64,000 nt of DNA, taken from NCBI RefSeq assembly GCF_000011485.1, contig NC_005071.1, positions 620,001 to 684,000 on the forward strand, in the 5' to 3' direction. Shown in pieces: positions 45,699-54,115 of this stretch (position 1 is its first letter; every line of letters starts with the position of its first letter). The notes beneath the pieces were generated by a model that did no database searches, was not told the origin of the DNA, and saw only the letters and a program-made list of their open reading frames with translations. A program made the translations under genes and the position numbers. Source of the stretch: Prochlorococcus marinus str. MIT 9313. GTDB lineage: Bacteria; Cyanobacteriota; Cyanobacteriia; PCC-6307; Cyanobiaceae.

Positions 45699-45953
45699 TT
45701 AATCCCTGCCGCAACCAGGAGCTTTCAGTTCGCGCCTTAGCCAACGCAGGCTTTGATCGGTAAGGGCCTCAACATCAGAGCGTTCTCCACCTTGAAGCAG
45801 CTGGACTAAGGCTCCAGCAAGAAGCTCTGCAGCTCTGCGGTCGGCATCTCCTTTTTGTTGATGCCAGTTGTGATCATTGAGGCTTAATTGAGCATGAAGA
45901 TCCATGGCCTGGCGTTGCACCTCAATTGGCCACTCAGCTTGTTTGATTCCCAT
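45699..45953 (-). CDS. Conserved small helical protein (DUF6439-like)
   Basis: From ATG 45951-45953 the product is 84 residues, helical and charged, with HNWHQQKGDADRRAAELLAG in the middle and SLRWLRRELKAPGC near the end. I recall a similar short family in cyanobacteria, with DUF6439 as a tentative name. The frame continues 32 codons upstream, but that part overlaps the divergent region and looks non-coding. Function unknown. Confidence 0.6.
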   Translation of the reverse strand: MGIKQAEWPIEVQRQAMDLHAQLSLNDHNWHQQKGDADRRAAELLAGALVQLLQGGERSDVEALTDQSLRWLRRELKAPGCGRD

Positions 45954-46007
45954 CTTTATCAGCGGTTCACTTGGTCTATTTTGCTTGTGATAGTAAAAGC
46001 CGTCTGA

Positions 46008-46280
46008 ATGGTGACACGGCCACGTCAGGTTCAACTCCGTTGGCTGCATGGGCTGTCAAGGTTGGTGCTTTTGGGGCAGCGCCAGGACAGACTGAAACGA
46101 TCTTCCAAGATGCTGGCAGCAAGACGGAGCAAACAGAGGAGTCAGCTCGCGCGTCAGATACTGGAAATACCTTCAGAGCAATGGTTGCGGCCTAAGTGGT
46201 CTGGCGAGTGGATTTGGCGGGCCTTGCGTTGGGGTGGACCTGGAGTTGCCCTTGGCTGGTGGCTCAGCCAGAGCGGGTAA
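46008..46280 (+). CDS. Small basic Trp-rich protein
   Basis: 90 residues from ATG 46008. Very basic N-terminal two thirds (LKRSSKMLAARRSKQRSQLA), then a Trp-rich end (EWIWRALRWGGPGVALGWWL) that could contact a membrane. It is divergent from the DUF6439-like gene with 54 bp between starts. No family recognised; the composition and tidy position favour a real gene. Confidence 0.5.
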   Translation: MVTRPRQVQLRWLHGLSRLVLLGQRQDRLKRSSKMLAARRSKQRSQLARQILEIPSEQWLRPKWSGEWIWRALRWGGPGVALGWWLSQSG

Positions 46281-46297
46281 TTGCGTTTAAATTCAGA

Positions 46298-46618
46298 TCA
46301 AACGGCTGTTAGTAGATCCTGCTCGACTACTACAAGTGACTTAGAGATATCTGGAATGGCATGCTCCAGAGGAGGCAGTGGCATCTCGCTAGGGTTTGAC
46401 GTCTGTTGACCGCGCATCCAAGCATTACGAAGAGATTGCCGTCGTTGATCTTCTGCAAGGACCAGTCGGTCTGCAGCGGCTGATGGGCTTTCACCGTGAA
46501 GTAATGCCGTTCGCAGGCAAATTCCAAACCCTTGAGCCTCGACTTGCACTTTGCCTTCCATTAAGACAATTTGGAAGGTCCAGCCCTGTAACCATCGCAG
46601 TTGAAAGGGATTACTCAC
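46298..46618 (-). CDS. Conserved-looking small protein, unknown
   Basis: 106 residues from a GTG at 46616-46618. The first half looks like beta-strands (FQLRWLQGWTFQIVLMEGKV), then Ala/Arg-rich helices (SAAADRLVLAEDQRRQSLRN) and a Pro-rich, acidic end. No known domain recognised. It fills the space between two clearer genes and has normal codon composition. Confidence 0.55.
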   Translation of the reverse strand: MSNPFQLRWLQGWTFQIVLMEGKVQVEAQGFGICLRTALLHGESPSAAADRLVLAEDQRRQSLRNAWMRGQQTSNPSEMPLPPLEHAIPDISKSLVVVEQDLLTAV

Positions 46619-46714
46619 GTTGTCCCTTCAGGAAAAAATACACCGGATTTTGCATCTAACAAGAGCACCCTATTTGTGAGACTCGATTGAACTACCGAGT
46701 GTCAGGAAACCCGC

Positions 46715-47788
46715 TTAAGCGTTGTTTTGGAGCGGTTTGAAAGCAGTCCAAACTCGTGTCATGAAGTGAGACTCGGCAGCAATGCCCTCAAAACCGCTTG
46801 CTTGGAAACGTGCCTCAATGTTGTCGGAGATGTAATCGCGGTAGTACGGCTCATGAAATATCCGCCGGAAGTTCTCCATGGCAGGGATGAACTTGGGCGA
46901 GTCTTCCATTTGTACAGAATCTGCTAGGACCAAAACTCCGCCTGGTTCGAGCACGCGCCAGCATTCGTCAAGAACATTTTGCCGGGCCGAGCTCGGTAAT
47001 TCGTGAAACAGGAAAACGCACGTGATGCCTTGCACACTTTGATCAGCAAACGGCAGCTGTTCAGCATTACCGCGCACCAGTTGCGCGAGTTCTCCATTGC
47101 GGCTGTTGAGCGAGCGGCTGGCCTGACGTAAATAAGCTGCTGATAGATCCAACCCCAGCAGTTCAACTTTGGGTAGGGCGCTGCGAATCTGTTGCAGGGT
47201 TCGACCGGTTCCGGTTGCGACATCCAACACCCGAAGACTGGCGGAGCTGCGGCTTTGGAAGCGTTTCAGCCCGCGCTTGAGAGGCGCTAAAACCCTGCGC
47301 CGCATGGAGTCTGCAGTGCCATTAAAGAGAATCTCTACCTGCAGGTCATAAAGTTCTGCAGAGTGGTCGCTTAGATAGCCATCGGTTTGGTGATGAAAGT
47401 TTTGCAGGTAGTAATCGGGATAGATCTCTGAATCGACATCGTTTGGCAGATCATGAATATTGCGTGCCTTGCGCCGCTGCCATGTCGAGGGAAGATCTAA
47501 CCAGACCAAGGGGTAACGGCTCGCCCATTCCAACCACGGAGCTTCAAAGAGCTGCGTTTTTGGATAAATGCCTTGTTCAGCTTCATGCCAGTCAAGTTGC
47601 TCGAGAGCTGACATTGAGCTGCGCAGCTCCATCAGCAATTCTCGCGGAATCGGTTCAATGCTTGGCATCGCATCAGGTGCCAGCAATTCCATCAGCTTGG
47701 TGCTCAATTCCTTGTGGGCCAGGCCCGCAAGAGTCTTGCTCTGCTGCAGGGTTTGATAAGCGAACTTGGTGAGGCTTGGCTGCGCCAT
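46715..47788 (-). CDS. SAM-dependent methyltransferase (class I)
   Basis: 357 residues: an N-terminal helical region of about 170 residues without known domain, then a Rossmann methyltransferase domain with motif I VLDVATGTGRTLQQI, the acidic end of strand 2 in LLGLDLSAAYL, NAEQLPFADQSVQGITCVF and the post-motif ECWRVLEPGGVLVLADS. It resembles the UbiE/Methyltransf_11 group. The long N-terminus and conserved C-terminal TRVWTAFKP are seen in cyanobacterial members of unknown substrate. Confidence 0.85.
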   Translation of the reverse strand: MAQPSLTKFAYQTLQQSKTLAGLAHKELSTKLMELLAPDAMPSIEPIPRELLMELRSSMSALEQLDWHEAEQGIYPKTQLFEAPWLEWASRYPLVWLDLPSTWQRRKARNIHDLPNDVDSEIYPDYYLQNFHHQTDGYLSDHSAELYDLQVEILFNGTADSMRRRVLAPLKRGLKRFQSRSSASLRVLDVATGTGRTLQQIRSALPKVELLGLDLSAAYLRQASRSLNSRNGELAQLVRGNAEQLPFADQSVQGITCVFLFHELPSSARQNVLDECWRVLEPGGVLVLADSVQMEDSPKFIPAMENFRRIFHEPYYRDYISDNIEARFQASGFEGIAAESHFMTRVWTAFKPLQNNA

Positions 47789-48312
47789 GAACCTGATTTG
47801 GGTGTGCTCTATGTCAGCGGATCAGCCTTGCAATTGCTGAGATCTCAGATTATAAGCCTTGCCTATTCAATTAAGGATCTATGACAATGCATATGAAATG
47901 CTTCGCGAAGCTTTCGCTTGTGATTGCTTTAAGCCTAATTTCTTGTTGATTAATCCAACAGATCAGGATCCAGTTACGAAGAATGACTAATGGCTAAAGG
48001 CCTAATCGTAAGGATGTTTCGTATTAATCATTGGAAGCATCTATTGATTTTTTTTGCTAATCAATTGGCCTTTGTGATTGATGCTATTAGAAAGAAGATT
48101 GGCGATCTAAACGCATCTTAAAGGCACAGGTCTTGATATTAAAGAATAATGCAAGTCAAAGGCTATATCAATAATGTCTGTGATGCATTGCAGTGAATAG
48201 CTTTGTAAGCTTATATAGAGCATTCGGTTGATATTAGAAGGAATGAAGTGATGAGCCAAATCGCGAAAGGTTCTTTGGCTAGATCAGTTTAAATTGCTAC
48301 TCGTCCACAATT
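47789..48312. other. 524-bp AT-rich gap with a truncated signal-peptide frame
   Basis: A 22-residue plus-strand frame (47881-47949) reads as a complete lipoprotein-like signal sequence, KCFAKLSLVIALSLISC, and stops directly after the lipobox cysteine. It is probably the remnant of a lipoprotein gene. Nothing else is recognisable. Confidence 0.4.
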
Positions 48313-48552
48313 TTATAGCCAGGGACGCTCATCTGCAGTTTGATTATTGAGCACTCCATCAGCCTGCTGAAGGTCTTTACTTTCTAAAGCCTGAGCTTGT
48401 TTTTTGAGGTTGTCCACTGTGATAGAGAATCCAGCTTCTTTGGCAAGCACCACAAACCAATGAGTGTCAACACGTTGTGCTTCAAGCTTCTGCTGAAGCA
48501 CCGGATCTGATGCAACTTTGGAAAGCAACGCTTTAAGATCCTCCTCTGGCAT
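48313..48552 (-). CDS. Nif11-type leader-like peptide, orphan
   Basis: From ATG 48550-48552 the product is 79 residues. Residues 1-50 match the Nif11 domain used as the leader of many cyanobacterial RiPP precursors, including prochlorosins: PEEDLKALLSKVASDPVLQ, then LAKEAGFSITVDNLK. In typical precursors the leader ends with a Gly-Gly site and a Cys-containing core; here the corresponding stretch is LQQADGVLNNQTADERPWL, without GG and without Cys, so it is not an obvious lanthipeptide precursor. No LanM-type gene is nearby. A longer in-frame start at 48630 adds 26 residues that do not match the family. Confidence 0.75.
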   Translation of the reverse strand: MPEEDLKALLSKVASDPVLQQKLEAQRVDTHWFVVLAKEAGFSITVDNLKKQAQALESKDLQQADGVLNNQTADERPWL

Positions 48553-49747
48553 GCTGATCAATGAATGAAGAAGAAATGATTTTACTATAAATGGGAAATA
48601 CTCTCGAAGAGAATCATATAAGTTGTTCATGTTTACAGAGAATTTTGCTATTGATATCTTGCTTGGCTGGCCGATGTGCTTAGAAATAGTGCAAACCTGC
48701 TTTGCTTAGCTTCCTGCGAAGCTCTTTCATTGAGCTTCTGTGGAGTTCATACCTTTTTCAATGTTGAAGACTGTCCTGAAATAGGTCTCCTTGAATGAAA
48801 GAACACCATTGGGGCTGATTTCCTATTCTGGTGGTTGTATGAGAAACGTTTGCAGTTAGGCGCTTGTGGATCTTGTGGCTAACCATTCTCGCGCATTGAG
48901 AAATTGGCTGAGGTGATGCATCCGACCAATCTTCAGCTTTGAAGGTGGCATATGGAGACGAAACAGGCGCCATGAATTAAAAGCGGTACACATGTACTAG
49001 CGTGCCAGTGTCGCCTTGTCAACTCCAGTCATCACTTTGCTTTCAAGCCAGATCTGAATGGCTACACAAGCCCGTCAGTGCAGACGCCCCCCTTGCTGAT
49101 TTCATGAGAGAGGCCATCTCTTGCAGAGGGGCATCCCACGGGCCCCATGGATCAAGCTGGCAAGTCAGATCGGCAGTTGACTGGCTAATACCTTTGGGGA
49201 TCAAAACCTACTTGAGCTGCTAAGCCGAAATAGAAATCATCGAAGGGAACCTTTTAGCTGCCTTGCGCAACGATGAATGCAGCGGCATAGGCTGAAAATG
49301 CCATTGCTATCTATGCCTTCTTCCTGCTCAACTTAATAATCTCAACCCGAACTAATCACCGTGACTTCAGATAACATTAGTTTCTCTTCATTGAGGATCG
49401 GTAAAGTGCACTCTGCAGCGATAACGAGTGTTGCCAAGCCCGGCTTCGATTGTGGTGCACTTCTCCCCACTGATCGTTGCATCTGCATGTATTTGCAGCC
49501 AGTTTCGCTCGATGGCGTTGTTCCGACTCCAATTGATTCAGCGGTAATACTGCCGGCCCAACTCAATTGGACAACGAGCATAATGATTGAAAAACAGTTG
49601 CCAACAGTGGAGCCTTCATAGTGAGATGAAAGGTTGCAAAATCAGTCTTTTGATTGAGGACATTATTCCTTTTCTTGACTCGCCAACACGAATTCTAAGT
49701 AGTATCAATAACCTCGCGAAGAGATCATCCAAGCCTTAATCTTTGCA
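48553..49747. other. 1.2-kb gap with a LexA-type palindrome, no confident gene
   Basis: Several short frames exist on both strands (minus 48758-48973; plus 49002-49223; plus 49361-49621; minus 49342-49581), none resembling known families. The main feature is the palindrome at 48985-48998, lying between the divergent starts of the first two frames. The stretch is of mixed composition. Confidence 0.45.
48985..48998. promoter_or_regulatory. Candidate LexA (SOS) box
   Basis: GGTACACATGTACT fits the cyanobacterial LexA consensus I recall, RGTACNNNDGTWCB, at every position and is nearly a perfect palindrome. It sits 12 bp upstream of a minus-strand frame start (48973) and 4 bp upstream of a plus-strand GTG (49002). 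Confidence 0.5.
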
Positions 49748-50008
49748 TCACTCAATTGGCCCTTTAATGTTGCCGCCGGCATCTGAACGCCGCCGCGAGA
49801 CCCCATATCGGCGCCAAAGCGAAGGACTGCAAAACAGCACAATCACAGCAAGGCAGTGATGGCGAACAGCAAAAATCAACTGTGTAAAGGTGAAATGCTC
49901 CCAGAGCAAGAGAAACTCTGTTCGTAAATCCCAGAGAGACAGACCCAAAAGAAGAACGGGCAACCAACGATCGCCAGATAAGCCACGGGAGCGGGCCCTT
50001 TCAGCCAT
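49748..50008 (-). CDS. Small membrane protein after secF
   Basis: 86 residues with two hydrophobic stretches (WLPVLLLGLSLWDL and LIFAVRHHCLAVIVLFC) and a basic, Gly-rich C-terminus. Its start overlaps the secF end by 8 bp, so it is probably the last gene of the secD-secF operon. I recall small genes in this place in related genomes but no function. It could accompany SecDF, which is inference from position. Confidence 0.65.
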   Translation of the reverse strand: MAERARSRGLSGDRWLPVLLLGLSLWDLRTEFLLLWEHFTFTQLIFAVRHHCLAVIVLFCSPSLWRRYGVSRRRSDAGGNIKGPIE

Positions 50009-51080
50009 CTGAAATCACATCTCCTCCCTCAATCGGAGGCTGGGAGGAAGACAACGGCGGTTGTGGAGCAGCAGCAGGGGCTGATAAAGGCCCTGCCGGA
50101 GGACCACTGCCTTGCCAGAGGCTCAACAATGAAGGGGCTAGAGCAATACTCGACCAGCTACCAACCACCACTCCAAGAGCAAGTGCAACCGCAAACCAGT
50201 AGAGCGTTGCACCGCCAAAGAGGATCAGAGCGAGCAGAGGCAGCAGGGTCGTACCGCTGGTGTAGAGGGTCCTTGTGAGGGTCGCGGATACGGCACGATC
50301 AACCTGTTCCGTCAGTGGCAGTGAGTTGTCTTCACGACTGCGCTCACGAATCCGGTCAAAGACCACCACAGTGTCATTGACCGAGTAGCCGGCAATGGTG
50401 AGCAGCGCTACCGCGAAGAGGCTATCCACCTCAAGCGTTATCAACAGGCCCAGCCAAGCGAATATCCCACAAACAATGATCACGTCATGGGCAAGGGCCA
50501 CAAGGGCCAGAAGGGCATATCGACGGTCGTAACGGAGGCTGATGTAGATAGCGATTCCCGTGAACGCCACCAAAAGAGAAATCAAGCTGCTGCGCAGCAA
50601 TTGGCCTCCCAGACTTGGGCCAATGGTGTCGACCGATTGACCACCACTCTGAAACGGACCCGCTACAGGATCCATTGCCTTGATGACAGCTTGCCCCTGA
50701 GCAGCAGAGAGGAAGGGCAACCTCAAGACTAGAGACTGACCCCCATCAAGAAGCTGAACCCTGGCTCGTGAGAGGTTTGGAGCAACCTTGTCTTTGTCAG
50801 CGGGTAACTCAAGAGCCCCCAAAAGCTCTTCAACACTTGTGGTTTTCAGCGACTGACAGCTCTTGCTACAGCTCCGCTCCAGCTGGATTTGAGTTCCACC
50901 AGTGAAGTCAAGTCCTGGACGAAGGGGAGCACCAATCGAAGGGTTCAGCCAACAGAGGATCAATCCCACCAAACTCAAAACCACAAACAGGCCTGAGATT
51001 CCCCAAACTCGTCGTCGTTGACGACAAAGTTCAAATCTCAGTGGGCGTTGACGAGTTCCTGAAGATGATGAAACAGCCAT
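50001..51080 (-). CDS. secF: Protein translocase subunit SecF
   Basis: Partner of SecD that uses proton motive force to help release translocated proteins. The 359-residue product has the first helix (about 30-48), LDFTGGTQIQLE, a periplasmic domain, and five helices with the RND-type AYSVNDTVVVFDRIRERSRE. The C-terminal 45 residues form a Pro/Ala/Ser-rich tail that is unusually long. It lies 3 bp after secD. Confidence 0.95.
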   Translation of the reverse strand: MAVSSSSGTRQRPLRFELCRQRRRVWGISGLFVVLSLVGLILCWLNPSIGAPLRPGLDFTGGTQIQLERSCSKSCQSLKTTSVEELLGALELPADKDKVAPNLSRARVQLLDGGQSLVLRLPFLSAAQGQAVIKAMDPVAGPFQSGGQSVDTIGPSLGGQLLRSSLISLLVAFTGIAIYISLRYDRRYALLALVALAHDVIIVCGIFAWLGLLITLEVDSLFAVALLTIAGYSVNDTVVVFDRIRERSREDNSLPLTEQVDRAVSATLTRTLYTSGTTLLPLLALILFGGATLYWFAVALALGVVVGSWSSIALAPSLLSLWQGSGPPAGPLSAPAAAPQPPLSSSQPPIEGGDVISDG

Positions 51081-51083
51081 GGA

Positions 51084-52571
51084 TCAGGCGAGAGAAGAAG
51101 GCAACTGTTTGGCAGGCAAAAAGTTGGTAGGTCGCCTCAAAGCCTGATAGCCCATCAAAAAACGCAGCAGAGTGCGAGTGCAGCTCAATGCCGTAAACAA
51201 ACTGAGCACAACACCGATGCCGAGGGTGGCGGCAAAACCTTTAACCAAACCCGTACCCAGAAAAAAGAGCGCTGCGCAACTAATCAGAGTGGTGAGATGG
51301 CCGTCAACGATCGACGACAAAGCCTGGGAAAATCCAGTCTCGATCGAGCGAATCAAGGTGTTTCCACGCCGCAATTCATCTTTGACACGCTCAAAGATCA
51401 GCACATTGGCATCCACTGCCATGCCAATACTGAGGATGAAACCCGCAATCCCAGGCAGGGTAAGGATGACAGGAATCAGAGCATACATAGCGAGATTGAA
51501 CAGGGCATAAAGACTCAATGCCAACACCGCCACCAAGCCCGCAAGGCGATAAGCAACCACCATGAAAACAGCCACCAAGGCGAGACCAGAGAGCGCTGCG
51601 ATCAAGCTGCGGCGAATGTTTTCAGCACCAAGGGTGGGACCAATGGTTCGAACCTCGAGAATTTCTACTGGTAATGGCAACGAACCACCTCGTAACTGAA
51701 CTTCCAGGTCGCGGGCATCTTCAGCATTGAAATTACCGCTGATCGTGGCCGCACCACCAGTAATGCCAGCGGCTCTGAACTGTTCCCCGACGCTGGCTTC
51801 ACTGATCGACCTTCCATCAAGAACGATGCCAAGTAGACGACCTGTGCCAGCAATTGATTGTGTTAGCTCGGCGAATTGATCTCCGCCTTCTCGGTTGAAG
51901 CTAAGTGTCACCTCCCAGCTGTCAGGAACGTTCTGCTGTTGCTGACGCCCAGCTGTGACCAGATCCTTCCCGGTTAATGACGTGGGCTCGAAGAGTTCAG
52001 CGATCTTGATGCTGACTTTCTCATTCAACTGTTCCAGCTGCTCGACCTCACTGCCAACACTGCCTTGCAAACCAAAGGCCTGCTGCGCTTCAACAAGTTG
52101 CTGTTTGTCGAGTTCATCATCAGAGGGAGACTCTCCGGATATCGCACGCTCCTGCTTGGACTTGAGAATGCTCTCTACCTGTCGTTTTAGGCGCTGAAGG
52201 CCGCGAACCTCCTGTTCTGTGCCAGGTTTTTGAGCTCGAAACTCAAGTAAGGCCGTCTCGCCAAGCACCTTGGCAGCCCTGGTGGGATCCTGTTCTCCTG
52301 GAAGCTGCAACACCAGTTGATTGTCACCAATGGTCTGCAGGGTGGATTCGGCAACACCCAAGCCATTGACGCGACGATCCAAAACAGCTTTGACCGCCTC
52401 TAGCTGCTCCGATTTCACGCGAGTGATCTCACCAGCGGGCTGCACTTCAAGAGTGAGCTGACTGCCACCACGAAGATCAAGGCCCAACTCAAGCGGAAAG
52501 CTTGCAGTGACAGAACCTGCCGCAATGGCAAGAGCAAGAATGAGCGCAAACCAGCCTTGTTGACGTGCCAT
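51084..52571 (-). CDS. secD: Protein translocase subunit SecD
   Basis: Proton-driven accessory subunit of the Sec translocon. From the ATG 52569-52571 it is 495 residues: a first helix, LGLDLRGGSQLTLEVQ, a large periplasmic P1 domain with VVLQLPGEQDP, and helices with GMAVDANVLIFERVKDELRRG near residue 390. The TTG one codon upstream is the alternative start. It directly follows pdhB on the same strand. Confidence 0.95.
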   Translation of the reverse strand: MARQQGWFALILALAIAAGSVTASFPLELGLDLRGGSQLTLEVQPAGEITRVKSEQLEAVKAVLDRRVNGLGVAESTLQTIGDNQLVLQLPGEQDPTRAAKVLGETALLEFRAQKPGTEQEVRGLQRLKRQVESILKSKQERAISGESPSDDELDKQQLVEAQQAFGLQGSVGSEVEQLEQLNEKVSIKIAELFEPTSLTGKDLVTAGRQQQQNVPDSWEVTLSFNREGGDQFAELTQSIAGTGRLLGIVLDGRSISEASVGEQFRAAGITGGAATISGNFNAEDARDLEVQLRGGSLPLPVEILEVRTIGPTLGAENIRRSLIAALSGLALVAVFMVVAYRLAGLVAVLALSLYALFNLAMYALIPVILTLPGIAGFILSIGMAVDANVLIFERVKDELRRGNTLIRSIETGFSQALSSIVDGHLTTLISCAALFFLGTGLVKGFAATLGIGVVLSLFTALSCTRTLLRFLMGYQALRRPTNFLPAKQLPSSLA

Positions 52572-52574
52572 CAA

Positions 52575-53558
52575 TCAAAGCCCCTTAAGAACAATCTGCT
52601 TAGCCGCTTCAACAATCTGATGAGGCTGAATGATCGTGAAATTCTCCAATTTGCCGTTATATGGAGTGGGAATGTCCTGACTGGAGAGGCGAATTGGGCG
52701 AGCATCGAGTTCGTCAAAACACTGCTCAGTAATCAGCGCAATCAACTCAGCACCAATCCCACCAGTTTTCATACACTCTTCAACCACAATCACCCGATGG
52801 GTTTTACGGATGGAGCGAACAATGGTCTCCATATCGAAGGGCTTGAGACTAATCAAATCGATCAATTCCACATCGATGCCGTCTGCCTCCAACTGTTCAA
52901 CAGCCTTGAGACAGTGATGACGCATACGGGAATAGGTGAGGATCGTGACGTCTTTACCCTCACGAACCAGATCTGCTTGATCTAGGGCACAGACATAATC
53001 ACCGTCTGGGAGCTCCTCAATCAGGTTGTAGAGCAGCACATGCTCGAAAAAGAGAACTGGATTGTTGTCTCGGATCGCGGCTTTCATCAAGCCCTTGGCA
53101 TTGGTTGGCGTGCTGCAAGCAACGATTTTGATCCCAGGCACAGCGTGAAAATAGGCCTCAAGTCGCTGACTATGTTCAGCACCGAGTTGGCGCCCCACAC
53201 CACCAGGCCCACGCACCACGGTGGGAATTGTGAAATTTCCGCCACTGGTGTAACGAAGCATTCCCATGTTGTTGGAGATCTGGTTGAAAGCAAGCAGCAG
53301 AAAACCCATGTTCATGCCCTCCACAATCGGGCGTAGGCCAGTCATGGCGGCGCCAACGGCCATACCCGTAAAACTGTTCTCGGCAATCGGTGTATCCAAC
53401 ACCCGCAACTCGCCATATTTCTCGTAGAGATCTTTGGTGACCTTGTAGGAGCCGCCGTATTGGCCGACGTCCTCTCCCATCACACAAACATGCGAATCTC
53501 TGGCCATCTCTTCATCGATGGCATCTCGAAGAGCATTAAAGAGAAGCGTCCCTGACAC
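52575..53558 (-). CDS. pdhB: Pyruvate dehydrogenase E1 component beta subunit
   Basis: With the alpha subunit decarboxylates pyruvate using thiamine diphosphate, feeding acetyl-CoA to fatty acid synthesis. The 327-residue product has [34 protein letters not shown], the TPP-proximal [20 protein letters not shown], and the C-terminal [19 protein letters not shown]. The start is GTG at 53556-53558. The alpha subunit gene is elsewhere, as usual in cyanobacteria. Confidence 0.95.
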   Translation of the reverse strand: MSGTLLFNALRDAIDEEMARDSHVCVMGEDVGQYGGSYKVTKDLYEKYGELRVLDTPIAENSFTGMAVGAAMTGLRPIVEGMNMGFLLLAFNQISNNMGMLRYTSGGNFTIPTVVRGPGGVGRQLGAEHSQRLEAYFHAVPGIKIVACSTPTNAKGLMKAAIRDNNPVLFFEHVLLYNLIEELPDGDYVCALDQADLVREGKDVTILTYSRMRHHCLKAVEQLEADGIDVELIDLISLKPFDMETIVRSIRKTHRVIVVEECMKTGGIGAELIALITEQCFDELDARPIRLSSQDIPTPYNGKLENFTIIQPHQIVEAAKQIVLKGL

Positions 53559-53620
53559 GTTTTCGTTGCAATCCCGGCCATGCCGGTGGAAGAGGCCAAG
53601 CTATCTCAGCCTGAGCAGCA

Positions 53621-53716
53621 TTAGCCTCCTGCGGCAAATGCTGAAAGCAGCAAAACGGACAGCAACAGACCAGGAGAGAGCAACAGCACCAACTGACCAA
53701 GATCGTGAGGCGTCAT
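53621..53716 (-). CDS. 31-residue single-helix membrane peptide
   Basis: Starts at ATG 53714-53716 and ends at TAA 53621-53623. After TPHDLGQ it is one hydrophobic helix (LVLLLSPGLLLSVLLLSAFA) and ends AGG. AGGA lies 10 bases upstream of the start. Its size and shape are like the small subunits of photosystems and cytochrome b6f, but it matches none that I know (not PsbX, PsbY, PetN, PsaM or PsaI). It lies alone between pdhB and the DUF3082 gene. Confidence 0.55.
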   Translation of the reverse strand: MTPHDLGQLVLLLSPGLLLSVLLLSAFAAGG

Positions 53717-53761
53717 CTGTAGAAGTCCTGAATCGGCAATCAGGCTGTCAACCCACAAAAG

Positions 53762-54115
53762 CTAGGCAGCATCTGGCTCCTTGCCAGCAAACAAACTGCG
53801 AATAAACACAAGGGTTAGTCCAAAACCAATGAAGGCAAAGCTGAATGTGGCTAGAAAACACATGCCGATGATCAGGGTTTTAAACCCCGAAGCAATGCTT
53901 TGGGCAATCGCAGAGCTGTAATTAGGCGAATGAAGAGCGAAATAAGTCACTGTCTTCTGGCTCAAAATCAGGCAAAGCCAGGCAAAAAGTCCACTGGTGA
54001 TCGCCCCAGAAAGAAAACTGAGCGGGCCCTTACGTGGTGTCGCAGGCGTCTCTGCCAAGGTGTTGGATGACTCTGCATCTGCCTTCTCGAAAGAGCTGTT
54101 TTTGGAATCGCTCAT
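53762..54115 (-). CDS. DUF3082 family membrane protein
   Basis: 117 residues: a Ser/Asp/Ala-rich soluble N-terminus (about 1-32) and two membrane helices (about 35-60 and 80-108), with the conserved [19 protein letters not shown] between. Widely found in cyanobacteria, function unknown. Its start overlaps the ispE stop (ATGA). Confidence 0.85.
   Translation of the reverse strand: MSDSKNSSFEKADAESSNTLAETPATPRKGPLSFLSGAITSGLFAWLCLILSQKTVTYFALHSPNYSSAIAQSIASGFKTLIIGMCFLATFSFAFIGFGLTLVFIRSLFAGKEPDAA

Noticed and set aside
45544-45744. 66-codon minus frame between the DUF6439-like and DUF3104-type genes
   Set aside because: It overlaps both neighbours by 46-71 bp and shows no family resemblance.
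48313-48552. Prochlorosin (lanthipeptide) precursor
   Set aside because: The Nif11 leader is present, but there is no Gly-Gly site and no cysteine in the tail, so thioether ring formation is impossible; called only Nif11-type.
49342-49621. Two opposing frames of about 80 codons
   Set aside because: They are mirror frames of the same DNA with no known features and no ribosome site; neither can be preferred.
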